A DNA stretch of 64,000 nucleotides from Streptomyces coeruleorubidus (GTDB lineage Bacteria > Actinomycetota > Actinomycetes > Streptomycetales > Streptomycetaceae). The position numbers and the translations under genes were made by a program. The stretch is from contig NZ_CP118527.1 in assembly GCF_028885415.1 (NCBI RefSeq), forward strand, positions 8,742,001 through 8,806,000, written 5' to 3'. The first letter of the stretch is position 1; each line of letters starts with the position of its first letter. Below are positions 8,228 to 20,941 of this stretch, piece by piece. The notes beneath the pieces were generated by a model that was not told the DNA's origin, made no database searches, and saw only the letters and a list, made by a program, of their open reading frames with translations.

Positions 8228-10672
8228 CTAGGGGAGGGCCTGTGCGCACCAGATCGTCTTGCCGCTGGTGGTGTGCCGGGTGCCCCATCCCTGGGTGAGC
8301 TGGGCGACGAGCAGCAGGCCCCGGCCGCCCTCGTCGAAGGCGCGGGCCCGGCGTAGGTGCGGGGCGGTGCTGCTGGCGTCGGAGACCTCGCAGATCAGGG
8401 AGGTATTGCGAATCAGCCGCAGCCTGATCGGCGGCTCGCCGTATCTGATGGCGTTGGTGACCAGCTCGCTGACGACCAGTTCGGTGACGAATGACGCCTC
8501 CTCCAGGCCCCAGGCGTCCACTTGGTCGACGGCGAACTTCCTGGCGTGCGGCACCTGCGCGGGGTCGGGTTCGACGTCCCAGTCGGCGACGTGGTGGGGA
8601 TCCAGCGCGTGAGTGCGAGCGAGCAGCAGGGCGGCGTCGTCGGTGCGGCGCTCGGGGAGCATGGCGTCCATCACCGTGTCGCACAGGGCCTCCAGTGAGG
8701 TGGCCGAGTGGTTCAGGATGCGCCGCAGTTCGGCGATGCTCTGGTCGTCGTCGCGCTTGCGGCTTCGCACCAGTCCGTCGGTGTAGAGGGCGAGCAGGCT
8801 GCCCTCGGGCAGTTCGAGCTCGGTGGCCTCGAAAGGCAGCCCACCGATACCGAGCGGCGGTCCCGGCTGTGCGGGTACCGGTGTCCTGGTGCCGTCCGCG
8901 GAGATGATCAGGGGCAGGGGATGGCCGGCGCTCGCCAGCGTGCAGCGCCGGGAGACAGGGTCGTAGACGGTGTACAGACAGGTGGCCCCGGACTCGCCGG
9001 TCTGCTGGAAGTGTCCGGCGGGCTGGAGGTCGCTGGCGAGGTGGAGGACCAGGTCGTCCAGGTGGGTCAGCAGCTCGTCCGGCGGCAGGTCGACGTCGGC
9101 GAGGGTGCGGACCGCCGTGCGCAGGCGGCCCATGCTGGCCGAGGCGTGCAGGCCGTGGCCGACGACATCGCCGACGACCAGGGCGACCCGGGCGCCGGAC
9201 AGCGGAATGACGTCGAACCAGTCACCGCCCACTTCGACGCCGGTCCCGCCGGGCAGGTAGCGGGATGCCACCTCGACCGCCTCCTGGATCGGCAGCCCCT
9301 GTGGCAGCAGGCTGCGTTGCAGGGTCAGCGCGGTCGCGCGCTCGCGCGAGTACCGGCGGGCGTTGTCGATGGCGACGGCTGCCTTGGCGGTCAGCTCTTC
9401 GGCGAGGATCAGGTCGTCGGCGGTGAAGGCCTCGGGCCGGTCGCGGCGGGAGAAGGCGACGACGCCGAGCAGCGCGCCGCGCGCCCGGAGCGGCACGGTG
9501 ATCCGGCCGGTCAGCCCCTCCGCGGCGATGGACCCGTCGATCAACGGGTTGCCCGGTGGCCAGTGGGCCGGGTCGGCGGCGAGCCCGGGCCCGAAGGCCC
9601 ATTCGCCGCCCTCGCCGGGCTCGGCGGCGAGCTCGACCGTGGACCTGCCGGTGGCCATGCAGCGGGCGGCGACGGAACCGGGAGGGTGGCTGACCGGCAT
9701 CGGGGGCCCGGGAGCCCGGTCGTTGTCCTCCTTCACGCTGTGCTGGGCGGCACGGCTGAGCGTGATGCTCTCGCCGGGGATGAACCCGGACGCGGAGGGC
9801 GGTTCCTCTCCGCGCAGCACCTCGTCGAAGAGATCCACGCTGACGAGGTCGGCGAATCCAGGGACCGGGGTCCTGGCCAGTTCCTGTGCGGTGCCGATCA
9901 CGTCGAGTGTCCGGCCGATGCCGCCGCTGGCCTCGTTGAGGATGAGCAGGCGCTGGCGAGCCCAGTACTCGGCGCTCATGTCGAATCCCCAGTTGGCAAC
10001 CGCGCGGACCCTGCCCTCGGCATCTCGGACGGGCCACATGCTGGTGGCCCAGGCGTTGGCGTAGTTGCTGCCGAGCGGGCGGAAGACGGTGATGAGACGC
10101 GCGGGCTTGCCCGTCCTCGCCACCTCGGCGAGCTGGTCGGTGTAGGGCTTGTCGTCCCTTTCGGGAAACAGCTCGCGGTCGAATTCGGGAAACAGCTCGC
10201 GGTACTTCTTACCGAGCACTTGCTCCTCGGAGTGCGCTATCACCCGGCCCGAGGAGGCGTTGATCCACAAGAACCGCAGCTCAGGGTCGTAGACGCCCAG
10301 AGCGAAGGGGCACTGCTCGAAGGCCCGGTCGGCGATCACCGGGCGGCGTCCCCAGCGCTGGATGGTCACCGCGTGACCCAGTGCCCGCCCGTCGGGGCCG
10401 AACAGGGGGTGAGCCGCCAGCACGGCGTCCACCGTGGAACCGTCCCGATGGCGCAGGAGGATGAACCCCGTGTGGTCGGGGCCGGCGCCGTAGCCCTCGG
10501 GGAAGCCGGCGGGTGGGGGATCGACCAGCAGGTCGGCCACGGGACGCCCGACGGTGTCCTGCGCCGTCCAGCCCAGCAGCAGCCGCCCTCCCTCGCTCCA
10601 GCCGCTCACCACGCCGTCCGGGTCCACAACGACTGTGGCAGTGGGGGCGTCCTTTGTGCCGGCCATTTCCAC
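8228..10672 (-). CDS. PAS-GAF-SpoIIE phosphatase-HATPase regulator
   Basis: An 814-aa multidomain regulator typical of Streptomyces. Two PAS-like domains (about 10-125 and 130-245) are followed by a GAF domain (about 250-445), then a PP2C-type SpoIIE phosphatase (about 450-675; GGDWFDVIPL, VVGDVVGHG, ALYTDGLVRSR, DDAALLLART) and a C-terminal HATPase_c/RsbW-like kinase domain with the N-box ELVTNAIRYG and G-box GGRGLLLVAQL. Such proteins phosphorylate or dephosphorylate anti-sigma-factor antagonists, so it probably feeds a stress or developmental partner-switching pathway. It has no adjacent partners. The first ATG (10672) is used; the alternative MAGTKD lies two codons in. Compare the gutted homologue at 44058-44945. 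Confidence 0.9.
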   Translation of the reverse strand: MEMAGTKDAPTATVVVDPDGVVSGWSEGGRLLLGWTAQDTVGRPVADLLVDPPPAGFPEGYGAGPDHTGFILLRHRDGSTVDAVLAAHPLFGPDGRALGHAVTIQRWGRRPVIADRAFEQCPFALGVYDPELRFLWINASSGRVIAHSEEQVLGKKYRELFPEFDRELFPERDDKPYTDQLAEVARTGKPARLITVFRPLGSNYANAWATSMWPVRDAEGRVRAVANWGFDMSAEYWARQRLLILNEASGGIGRTLDVIGTAQELARTPVPGFADLVSVDLFDEVLRGEEPPSASGFIPGESITLSRAAQHSVKEDNDRAPGPPMPVSHPPGSVAARCMATGRSTVELAAEPGEGGEWAFGPGLAADPAHWPPGNPLIDGSIAAEGLTGRITVPLRARGALLGVVAFSRRDRPEAFTADDLILAEELTAKAAVAIDNARRYSRERATALTLQRSLLPQGLPIQEAVEVASRYLPGGTGVEVGGDWFDVIPLSGARVALVVGDVVGHGLHASASMGRLRTAVRTLADVDLPPDELLTHLDDLVLHLASDLQPAGHFQQTGESGATCLYTVYDPVSRRCTLASAGHPLPLIISADGTRTPVPAQPGPPLGIGGLPFEATELELPEGSLLALYTDGLVRSRKRDDDQSIAELRRILNHSATSLEALCDTVMDAMLPERRTDDAALLLARTHALDPHHVADWDVEPDPAQVPHARKFAVDQVDAWGLEEASFVTELVVSELVTNAIRYGEPPIRLRLIRNTSLICEVSDASSTAPHLRRARAFDEGGRGLLLVAQLTQGWGTRHTTSGKTIWCAQALP

Positions 10673-11172
10673 GCGTCACGCCTCCGTCCGGACAGCCGTC
10701 GCGCCAGGGCTGGTTTCCAGCGGCTGCTTCCAGCGTAGGTCCGCCTCCGCTCCACGGCGCCCCGGCCTGCCTGGTACGCGACTGGAGCACCCGCCGCCGC
10801 TTCCGCGTAGCAGCTGCCCGGGGCCGCGGTCGGCGCTCGGTGCGTTCCTGGCACGCACGTCTGGCGCACCAGGGTGCGTAGAGCGTGAGACCGGCGGGGC
10901 CGGGGGCCGTACCCTGCGTGTCCTGTCCCGCGCCGGCGTCCGCACCCACCTCAGCCCGCACCGTGCCCTCGGCTCCGCCGGCCGATTCGTCCTCGCCCTG
11001 GTGTGGCCGGAACACGACCGGACCTGCGTGCCGTGCGACCCCTTGCCGTCTCGTCCCTGCCAGGGGACGCGCCCCGCCGATGCGATTCCACCGGCGGGGC
11101 GGCGCTTCAGTGGTTTGCTCGACCGCTGCCGGCGACCCTGGGCAGGACGAACCAGCCCAGGGGAGTCCGGGA
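10673..11172. other. Intergenic region with no supported gene
   Basis: All frames are arginine/proline-rich shadow sequence. The segment next to 10672 must hold the phosphatase gene promoter, although no clear -10/-35 is visible. The right end contains the cellulase terminator at 11071-11100. Confidence 0.4.
11071..11100 (-). terminator. Terminator of the GH6 cellulase gene
   Basis: Perfect 9-bp G/C stem (GCCCCGCCG at 11071-11079 pairing with 11092-11100) with a 12-nt loop, about 70 nt beyond the cellulase stop. Confidence 0.65.
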
Positions 11173-12138
11173 TCAGTAGCCGTAGATCATCTTGTAGGCG
11201 ACCTCGGGGAGGAACTGCCCGGCCGAGGAGCCGCCTCCGACGCCGCAGTTGCCGTCGGACTCGCCCGGGGTCTTGATCCACAGAAGCATCTCGGCGCCTC
11301 CGCCTGTCTGGGTGGGGGTGCCGAGCCGGCGGCCTGAGGGGTTGCACCACTGGCCGTTGGAGCCGTTGCCATTGCGGCTGGTGTCCACGACGAACGGCTT
11401 GGTGTAGCCGTAGCGGGCGCTCAGTTCCCTGTTGACGGCGTTGCCGTAGGCCGTGTTCTCGGCGGTGGTGATGTAGTTGGAGACGTTGAGCGAGAAGCCG
11501 TGAGCCTGTCGGAGGCCGGCTTCGTGGAGGCGCCGGGCCATGGTCGCCGCGTCGGCCCAGCCCGGGTTGCCGGCGTCGAGGTACACCCAGGTGTTGGGGG
11601 CCTGGCGGTTGAACTCGGCGAGGGCGCCGGTGAGCATGCCCTCGCGTTCGTCGATCTGGGGCTGGGTCATGCAGCCGTAGTCCCCGAGGGAGTCCGGTTC
11701 GAGGATGACGACGGCCGGGCGGTTGGCGATCCCGCCGGCGAACTGGGCGATCCAGCTCCGGTAGGCGGACGGCGAGGCGGCGCCGCCCGCGGAGTGCCCG
11801 CCGCAGTAGTCGCGGTTGTAGATGTTGTAGGCGACGAGGAGGGGTAGCTTGTCGACGCGGTCCGCCGCTCCCACGTACGCTCCCGTGGCGGTGCCGATGG
11901 TGCCGCTCCAGGAGCCGAACCAGCGGGCCATCGGGGTGTTGGCGATGGAGGCGTTGATGGCGGCGGCTCGGCCGTCGCCGGGATTGGCGGCCACCCACCT
12001 CTTCGCGCTGGAGTCGGGGTCCACGTAGAACCCACTGGTCATGGTCGTCGGGTCGGCCGCGTGCGCGGACGGTGCGACGGCGAACGCCAGCGGCAGAGCG
12101 AAGAGCGCTGCGGCCAAGGCGCGGAGTCTGCGGCGCAT
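11173..12138 (-). CDS. Secreted GH6 cellulase
   Basis: A 321-aa extracellular glycoside hydrolase family 6 enzyme that cleaves beta-1,4-glucan with inversion. A Sec signal peptide (MRRRLRALAAALFALPLAFA, cleavage near AHA-AD) leads straight into the catalytic domain. Family motifs are complete: YNIYNRDYCGG (Asp110), the proton-donor motif VILEPDSLG (Asp149), WVYLDAGNPGW and GGGAEMLLWIKTPGESDG. There is no carbohydrate-binding module or linker. The ATG at 12138 has GAGG 7 nt upstream. A perfect CebR operator lies about 90 bp upstream, so expression is expected to be induced by cellobiose or cello-oligosaccharides. The domain length fits GH6 endoglucanases better than cellobiohydrolases. Confidence 0.93.
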   Translation of the reverse strand: MRRRLRALAAALFALPLAFAVAPSAHAADPTTMTSGFYVDPDSSAKRWVAANPGDGRAAAINASIANTPMARWFGSWSGTIGTATGAYVGAADRVDKLPLLVAYNIYNRDYCGGHSAGGAASPSAYRSWIAQFAGGIANRPAVVILEPDSLGDYGCMTQPQIDEREGMLTGALAEFNRQAPNTWVYLDAGNPGWADAATMARRLHEAGLRQAHGFSLNVSNYITTAENTAYGNAVNRELSARYGYTKPFVVDTSRNGNGSNGQWCNPSGRRLGTPTQTGGGAEMLLWIKTPGESDGNCGVGGGSSAGQFLPEVAYKMIYGY

Positions 12139-12227
12139 GACTGAACCTCGATTTCCTGGCAGGGGTGCGTCGCACGCTCTGGTCCCGAGCGTGCGACCTG
12201 AGCAAGAGCGGTGGTACGACCTGACTT

Positions 12228-12241
12228 TGGGAGCGCTCCCA
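12228..12241. promoter_or_regulatory. CebR operator upstream of the GH6 gene
   Basis: The 14-mer TGGGAGCGCTCCCA is identical to the established CebR (cellulose utilisation repressor) binding site of Streptomyces. It sits 90 bp upstream of the cellulase start codon. No second exact copy was noticed elsewhere in the window. Confidence 0.93.
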
Positions 12242-12288
12242 CTGGATGCGGTCCCCACGTCCCTCTGACCTGCACGGGCAATATGGGA

Positions 12289-12317
12289 GTGGGCCCCGCA
12301 CGAGCGGCGGGGCCCAC
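12289..12317 (-). terminator. Terminator of the GH10-GH62 gene
   Basis: Perfect 11-bp stem (GTGGGCCCCGC at 12289-12299 pairing with 12307-12317), 7-nt loop, starting within 6 nt of the xylanase stop codon. It separates that gene from the CebR-controlled cellulase promoter. Confidence 0.8.
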
Positions 12318-12322
12318 GCTGG

Positions 12323-16062
<3,740 letters not shown>

Positions 16063-16114
16063 GTGTCGCTCCCTCTGCGGATGATTGGCGCTTCGGAGGG
16101 TGGATCCCACGGGT

Positions 16115-16130
16115 GTTCGAGATCGCGAAC
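16115..16130. promoter_or_regulatory. Operator-like palindrome, copy 1 (GH43/GH27 divergent region)
   Basis: GTTCGAGATCGCGAAC is a 16-bp near-perfect palindrome (one mismatched pair) 53 bp upstream of the GH43 start. The same core, TTCGAGATnGCGAA, recurs at 16202-16215. Confidence 0.55.
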
Positions 16131-16200
16131 GGTAATCGACTGGTGAGCATTCTGGATGGTAGGTGGTTGAGAGCTCCCGTCAATATGCCCCGCATGATTC

Positions 16201-16225
16201 GTTCGAGATAGCGAAATGTTTCGCT
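16201..16225. promoter_or_regulatory. Operator-like repeats, copy 2 plus AGCGAAA-TG-TTTCGCT
   Basis: GTTCGAGATAGCGAAA (16201-16216) repeats copy 1 and runs into a perfect 7-bp inverted repeat AGCGAAA-TG-TTTCGCT (16210-16225). CGAAA/TTTCG inverted repeats have been described upstream of streptomycete xylanase genes. The 368-bp gap 16063-16430 is otherwise A/T-richer than its surroundings, as expected for divergent promoters, and holds no gene. Confidence 0.6.
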
Positions 16226-16430
16226 GATCCGTGTGCCCGCATGGACGGGGTCGATGGATTCTGAACGATCGACGGAGTTGACAACCCTGGGAACCTCCCT
16301 AATATCCGTGACGTCGACGATCCGAAAGTAGATCGAAATTTCCAACGTCCGTACATGTCATGTACCCGCCATGAGCTGACGGCAGTGCAGCAGTCATCCG
16401 CTGTCTTGCCCACCTCGAAAGGAGCCCACG

Positions 16431-18077
16431 GTGCTCAGACGATCAGGCAGACGACTGCTCCACCTCCTCGCGGCCGCCGCGCTGACGGTCACCGCGTCCG
16501 TGACGGCCTCCGCGCACTCCGCCGCCTCGGCCGCGCCCGGCAGCCCGGCGCTCACCCCACCGCTGGGATGGAACAGCTGGAACAGCTTCGGATGCGGGAT
16601 CACCGAGGCCCAGGTACGCCAGGCCGCCGACGCGATGGTGTCCTCGGGCATGCGGGACGCCGGCTACCGGTACGTGGTGGTCGACGACTGCTGGTTCGAC
16701 CCGCAGCGCGACGCGGCAGGCAACCTGCGCGCCAATCCGGCCAAGTTCCCCAGCGGGATGAAGGCGCTCGGGGACTACATCCACAGCAAGGGCCTGAAGT
16801 TCGGCATCTACCAGGCACCGGGCGAGCGCACCTGCGCGCAGACCGTGGGGACCTACCCGGGGTCCACGGGCAGCAAGGGGCACGAGGCCCAGGACGCCGC
16901 CACGTTCGCTTCCTGGGGCGTCGACTACCTCAAGTACGACTGGTGTTCCCCGAGCGGCACCCGTGACGAGCAGGTCGCGCGCTTCACGCTGATGCGCGAC
17001 GCCCTGCGCGCCACCGGGCGGCCGATCGTCTACAGCATCAACCCCAACAGCTTCCACGCCCCCACCGGCGCCACCTACAACTGGGGCGAGGTCGCCGACC
17101 TGTGGCGGACGACCGAGGACCTGCTCGACATCTGGCAGAACGGCAACACCAACAGCTATCCGATGGGCGTCGGCAACGTCCTGGACATCACCGCGCCGCT
17201 GGCGGCGCAGGCGGGCCCCGGGCACTGGAACGACCCCGACATGCTGGTCGTCGGCCGTCCCGGCCTGTCACTGACCGAGTCCCGCTCGCACTTCGCCCTG
17301 TGGGCGCTGATGGGTGCCCCGCTCATGGCCGGCAACGACATCCGCACCATGTCCGCCGACGTGAGCGCGATCCTGCGCAACCCGCGTCTGCTGGCGGTGA
17401 ACCAGGACCCGCTGGGAGCGGGCGGGCGCAGGGTGCGCGACGACGGCGGCACCGAGGTGTTCGCCAAGGCCCTGTCCGACGGCTCGGTCGCGGTGGGCCT
17501 GTTCAACCGGGGAGGCGGTACAGCGACGGTCAGCACCACGGCCGCGCAAGTCGGCCTGTCCGGCGGGGCGTTCACCCTCACGGACCTGTGGACCGGCAAC
17601 GCGTCGAGCACGTCCGGACAGATCTCGGCGAGTGTCCCCGCGCACGGCGTGGCCGTGTTCCGGGTGACCGGGGGCAGCCCGCAGACCGCCACCACGTCGC
17701 GGCTGCGCGGCAACGCATCCGGCCGCTGCCTGGACGTGGACAACGCCTCCACCGCTGCCGGGGCCACGGTACTGATCTGGGACTGCCACACGGCCGCCAA
17801 CCAGCTGTGGACCACGTGGGCCGGCGGCGAGATCCGCGTCTTCGGCGACAAGTGCCTGGACGCCTCCAACCAGGGCACCACCAACGGCACCCGTGTCATC
17901 ACCTGGCCCTGCAACGGCCAGAACAACCAGAAGTGGACCGTCGGCGCCGACGGGTCGGTCCGCAACGTTCATGCCGGGCTGTGCCTCGACGCAGACCGGG
18001 CCGGCACCGCCAACGGAACGCCGCTGGTCCTGTGGACCTGTAACGGCCAGGCCAACCAGAAGTGGACCCGCGCGTGA
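16431..18077 (+). CDS. Secreted GH27 alpha-galactosidase with CBM13
   Basis: A 548-aa extracellular enzyme releasing alpha-1,6-galactose from galactomannan and related oligosaccharides. A Sec signal peptide (about 1-35) is followed by the GH27 (beta/alpha)8 domain (about 42-325: PPLGWNSWNSFGC, VVVDDCW, nucleophile Asp170 in YLKYDWC, acid/base region LWRTTEDLLDIW with Asp230, GHWNDPDMLVVG). A beta-sandwich (about 330-412) and a ricin-type CBM13 (about 420-548) with three QxW-type repeats (ANQLWTT, NNQKWTV, ANQKWTR) complete it. Translation starts at GTG 16431 with AAAGGAG 7 nt upstream. It is divergent from GH43 and shares the operator-bearing promoter region, suggesting joint hemicellulose induction. 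Confidence 0.94.
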   Translation: MLRRSGRRLLHLLAAAALTVTASVTASAHSAASAAPGSPALTPPLGWNSWNSFGCGITEAQVRQAADAMVSSGMRDAGYRYVVVDDCWFDPQRDAAGNLRANPAKFPSGMKALGDYIHSKGLKFGIYQAPGERTCAQTVGTYPGSTGSKGHEAQDAATFASWGVDYLKYDWCSPSGTRDEQVARFTLMRDALRATGRPIVYSINPNSFHAPTGATYNWGEVADLWRTTEDLLDIWQNGNTNSYPMGVGNVLDITAPLAAQAGPGHWNDPDMLVVGRPGLSLTESRSHFALWALMGAPLMAGNDIRTMSADVSAILRNPRLLAVNQDPLGAGGRRVRDDGGTEVFAKALSDGSVAVGLFNRGGGTATVSTTAAQVGLSGGAFTLTDLWTGNASSTSGQISASVPAHGVAVFRVTGGSPQTATTSRLRGNASGRCLDVDNASTAAGATVLIWDCHTAANQLWTTWAGGEIRVFGDKCLDASNQGTTNGTRVITWPCNGQNNQKWTVGADGSVRNVHAGLCLDADRAGTANGTPLVLWTCNGQANQKWTRA

Positions 18078-18135
18078 CACCCCGCTCCGGCCGGGCAAGG
18101 CGATGTTCCAACAGTCTGCCGAGCGTGGAGGCCAA

Positions 18136-18170
18136 GCCCGTGGTCGTCGTGAGTCCCGACGACCACGGGC
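18136..18170 (+). terminator. Terminator of the GH27 gene
   Basis: Perfect 14-bp stem (18136-18149 pairing with 18157-18170) with a 7-nt loop, 58 nt after the stop codon. One of the strongest hairpins in the window. Confidence 0.85.
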
Positions 18171-18244
18171 GGGCAGCGCCTCGTGCGGCGGGCACGTAGC
18201 CGTCGGTTGCCTCCTTGTTTCGCCATAAGTTCCTTATTACCTCG

Positions 18245-18502
18245 CGTCATCAGGTGCAGCGCTTCGACGGCTGGCAGGACCTGCCGGACTCGGTCACCGT
18301 TGCCATGGGCACCGCCCCCGACGGCCGGCGCGTCCACGTCGTCCACAACTGGAACTGGCAGCCGGCCACCGCCCAGGCCCCGGTGGACCTGACCGATGCC
18401 CTGGAGGGCGACGTGGTCCCGGCCGGTACGTCCGTGCGGCTCGGTGCCTGGGACGTTCGTGTCCGTGCCGCTGCACCGGGAGCTGCCGCGGAGGAGCGGT
18501 GA
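18245..18502 (+). pseudogene. C-terminal fragment of a GH42 beta-galactosidase
   Basis: The frame encodes WQDLPDSVTVAMGTAPDGRR and continues with VHVVHNWNWQPATAQAPVDL and VRLGAWDVRV. This is the C-terminal beta-sandwich sequence that ends streptomycete GH42 beta-galactosidases. Catalytic and trimerisation domains are absent, and nothing upstream (18171-18244) continues the protein, so about 85 codons of a roughly 680-codon gene remain. It lies just beyond the GH27 terminator, suggesting an alpha/beta-galactoside gene pair before the deletion. Confidence 0.6.
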
Positions 18503-18519
18503 CATCCGCCACCGCGGCA

Positions 18520-19000
18520 GCGAATGGGGTCGATGCGGACCTCAGACGGCGAAGGCGCCGCGAGCCGCACCGCGCCACGCAGTCCGAGGCGGACGTCATA
18601 CGGGAAAAGCGTGAGCACTGCCAGTACCGGACCGTCGCCCAGCGACAGTTCCACCGTGCCCTCACCAGCGGCCTCCACCGTGATCCCGGCAGCCCCTTTT
18701 CCGAAGTCACAGTCACGGAACACCAGCTCGCCCCTCCGGCCGGCCACAGGCGCGACGGAGTCACCCGACGTCTTCGCGCGGTCCACGATCTCCGTGTCGC
18801 TCTGGTCGTCGAAGTCCACCGCGTTCAGGCACGCCCTCGCCCCGGTCGATGAGGGAGAGTTCGGTGTCGGTGGCGTCGGTGCAGGGAATGCGCACGACGG
18901 CCGGCGGCATATCGACGGCGATGACGTCGCCCCTCGCGCACGCCCCGGACGAGCGGAAGAATTGCGGCAAGGGACGGCGAACTGGACGGGGGTGCCCGTG
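18520..19000 (-). pseudogene. Degraded carbohydrate-binding (CBM6-like) fragment
   Basis: On the minus strand, VDFDDQSDTEIVDRAKTSGD is followed by ELVFRDCDFGKGAAGITVEA and then by GEGTVELSLGDGPVLAVL. The order and spacing match CBM6-type modules at the ends of secreted glycoside hydrolases. The preceding piece (GDVIAVDMPPAVVRIPCTDA) is in another frame, with the switch near 18850. No start, signal peptide or catalytic domain is recognisable. The right end is set by the membrane-protein gene at 19093. Confidence 0.35.
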
Positions 19001-19092
19001 CAGTAGCCGCCCGACGAGACCTTGCCGATCAGCCCCGATTCCGCGCCCCGTACGCTCGTCCGTCAACAGGCCGACATAGACGGAGAGGACGC

Positions 19093-19785
19093 ATGGCAAC
19101 GGACAGGGACATACGCGGGCTCGCGGCAGGAGCCGACGGAGCGGCCCAGCCGGCCGAGAACGCTCCTCCTCGACGCCGTACGGGCCCGATTCACTGGTTT
19201 CTGTTCAACAGCGCATGCGTAGCGGCCTCGGTGGCCCTGATGTGGTTCGCGCCGGTGGTGCCCCTTCCGGCCTTCCTGCGCGGCCCGGCCTTCGTCACCT
19301 CCGCGCTGGCGATACCCCTGGCGCTCGTCCTGGTGCCGGCCTTCTTGCTCCGCCGCGTCACTCACAAGAAGCCGCCGAAACTGGCCGCCGGGGCGCTCAC
19401 CGTTGCCGTCATCGCCGCAGTCGTGTTGGCGATCATCACCCGAGAGGCCGGCGAGGAGCGGGGGCTGGAGAAGCGGGGCCGGTGGACCGAGGCCGTCGTG
19501 GTCGACGTCGACAACGGCAAGACCGACGAGTGTACGCTCCGCACCCGCGACGGCCGGGAGATCTCACCTCAGATGACGGACGGCTGCGACCCGGAAAGGG
19601 TTGAGCCAGGCGACAAACTGCGCGTGCTGTACGACCCCCAGGGCGCAGCTGGTCCGTTGGAGGACGAGGACACGGAAGTGGACCTGGACCCCGGCGCGCA
19701 CAAAGGGACAATCGGCGGCCTGGCAGCGCTGATCGTCGTGACAGGCACGTGGGGCTGTGTACGGGTGACTCGGGGGGAAAGGTAG
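19093..19785 (+). CDS. Membrane protein with C-terminal extracytoplasmic domain, function unknown
   Basis: A 230-aa protein. After a polar N-terminus come two or three membrane helices (about residues 36-54, 62-84 and 94-114), then a soluble region of about 90 residues resembling the DUF3592-type beta fold (WTEAVVVDVDNGKTDECTLR, VEPGDKLRVLYDPQGAAGP) and a final helix (about 207-222). The ATG at 19093 follows GGAGAGG at good spacing. It is monocistronic with no functional clue from neighbours. Such proteins are common in Streptomyces genomes and uncharacterised. Confidence 0.75.
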   Translation: MATDRDIRGLAAGADGAAQPAENAPPRRRTGPIHWFLFNSACVAASVALMWFAPVVPLPAFLRGPAFVTSALAIPLALVLVPAFLLRRVTHKKPPKLAAGALTVAVIAAVVLAIITREAGEERGLEKRGRWTEAVVVDVDNGKTDECTLRTRDGREISPQMTDGCDPERVEPGDKLRVLYDPQGAAGPLEDEDTEVDLDPGAHKGTIGGLAALIVVTGTWGCVRVTRGER

Positions 19786-19966
19786 ACGGGGGCACCCCCT
19801 GGACACGGCGGTGGGCGGCAAGGCGGATCGTGCGCGGCTGCATCCACGGGCAGCACACGGCCGTGGACCTTGGCATCCCTGCAACGCGTGGTGATCGATG
19901 ACCCGCAAAGGTGGACTGCGGCACGGCCCTCAACCAAGATCGAGAACATGTTCAAAGAAGCGCGCG

Positions 19967-20863
19967 TCAAACGCCCTTCAGAACACGATCAAGTGCCGCC
20001 CGGCCTACAGGGCCCCAGTGCGGCTTGCCCCCGGGAAGACCCCGCTCTCCGTTCTGCCCCATGAGCATCAGGAAGAGGCTCTTCATCGCGGCCAGCCCGC
20101 AGGCACGCCGGATCGCCGCCCCGTCTGCAAGGGCGTACATGTCGAAGAACCGTGAGGTCGTGCCCGCGGGTAGCAGCACCCATGCGGCGGCGAGGTCCCA
20201 CGCCGGATCGCCGGCGCACATGGCACCGAAATCGATCACGCCCGAGAGCGTCCCGTCCGAGACGACGACGTTCGCGGGATGAAGGTCACCGTGCACCCAA
20301 ACCGGCGGACCCTCCCACTCGGGCGCCGCAACGGCATCATCCCAGACGGCCCGAACATCGTCGGCAATGCCGTCGGGGACTACGGCTTGAAAGAAGTGGT
20401 CGAAGCCGTCCATGCACTTCTTGGGGTGAACGCCGAAGTCCGAACTGGTCGGCGCCTCAGCGGGCGCCTCCACGTGGAGCGCCCGGAGGAAGCCCGCCAG
20501 CGTGTCGGCCGCGTGGTCGCCGCGGCTGATCGAGCCGTGGTCCAGCGGCTCGCCGGGAACCCATGTCATCACGGTCCAGTGCTTGGGGAAGCGCTCGGAC
20601 GGTTCGCCGAACCGCACCGGAGTCGGCACCGGGAGCGGCAGGCGCGGAGCCAGCACGGGTAGCCACCGCCGCTCCTTGAGCTGGAGTTCCGGGGTGGGGT
20701 CCATGCGCTGCATGCGCACGGCCAACTCGTCCCCGAGACGCCACATTTGGTTTCCCCAGCCGCCCGCCACCTCGCGAATGGCCAGCCCTGCAAGGTCTGG
20801 ATGTTGCTCCTGCAGCAGGTCGCGAACCAGGTCTGCGGTGATCTCGATCTCGGTGTCGGTCAT
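19967..20863 (-). CDS. Aminoglycoside-phosphotransferase-fold small-molecule kinase
   Basis: A 298-aa APH/choline-kinase-like protein that would transfer phosphate from ATP to a hydroxyl on a small molecule. It shows the N-lobe IREVAGGWGNQMWRLGDELA with AVRM supplying the ATP-binding region, the Brenner catalytic motif VWVHGDLHPANVVV and the metal-binding VIDFGAMCAGDPAWDLAAAW. Length and motif order match APH-family proteins (PF01636), which include antibiotic-resistance kinases but also many enzymes of unknown substrate. Divergent from the ArsR-MFS pair with the ArsR operator region between them. That context could suggest a drug-response cluster, but the substrate is unknown. Confidence 0.85.
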   Translation of the reverse strand: MTDTEIEITADLVRDLLQEQHPDLAGLAIREVAGGWGNQMWRLGDELAVRMQRMDPTPELQLKERRWLPVLAPRLPLPVPTPVRFGEPSERFPKHWTVMTWVPGEPLDHGSISRGDHAADTLAGFLRALHVEAPAEAPTSSDFGVHPKKCMDGFDHFFQAVVPDGIADDVRAVWDDAVAAPEWEGPPVWVHGDLHPANVVVSDGTLSGVIDFGAMCAGDPAWDLAAAWVLLPAGTTSRFFDMYALADGAAIRRACGLAAMKSLFLMLMGQNGERGLPGGKPHWGPVGRAALDRVLKGV

Positions 20864-20941
20864 GCGAAGTCACAGTACTGAGGCGGCAGGCGGAGCGGCT
20901 CTCGCTCTCCGGAAGCACGGGCACTAGAGCGAGCTGGACCA

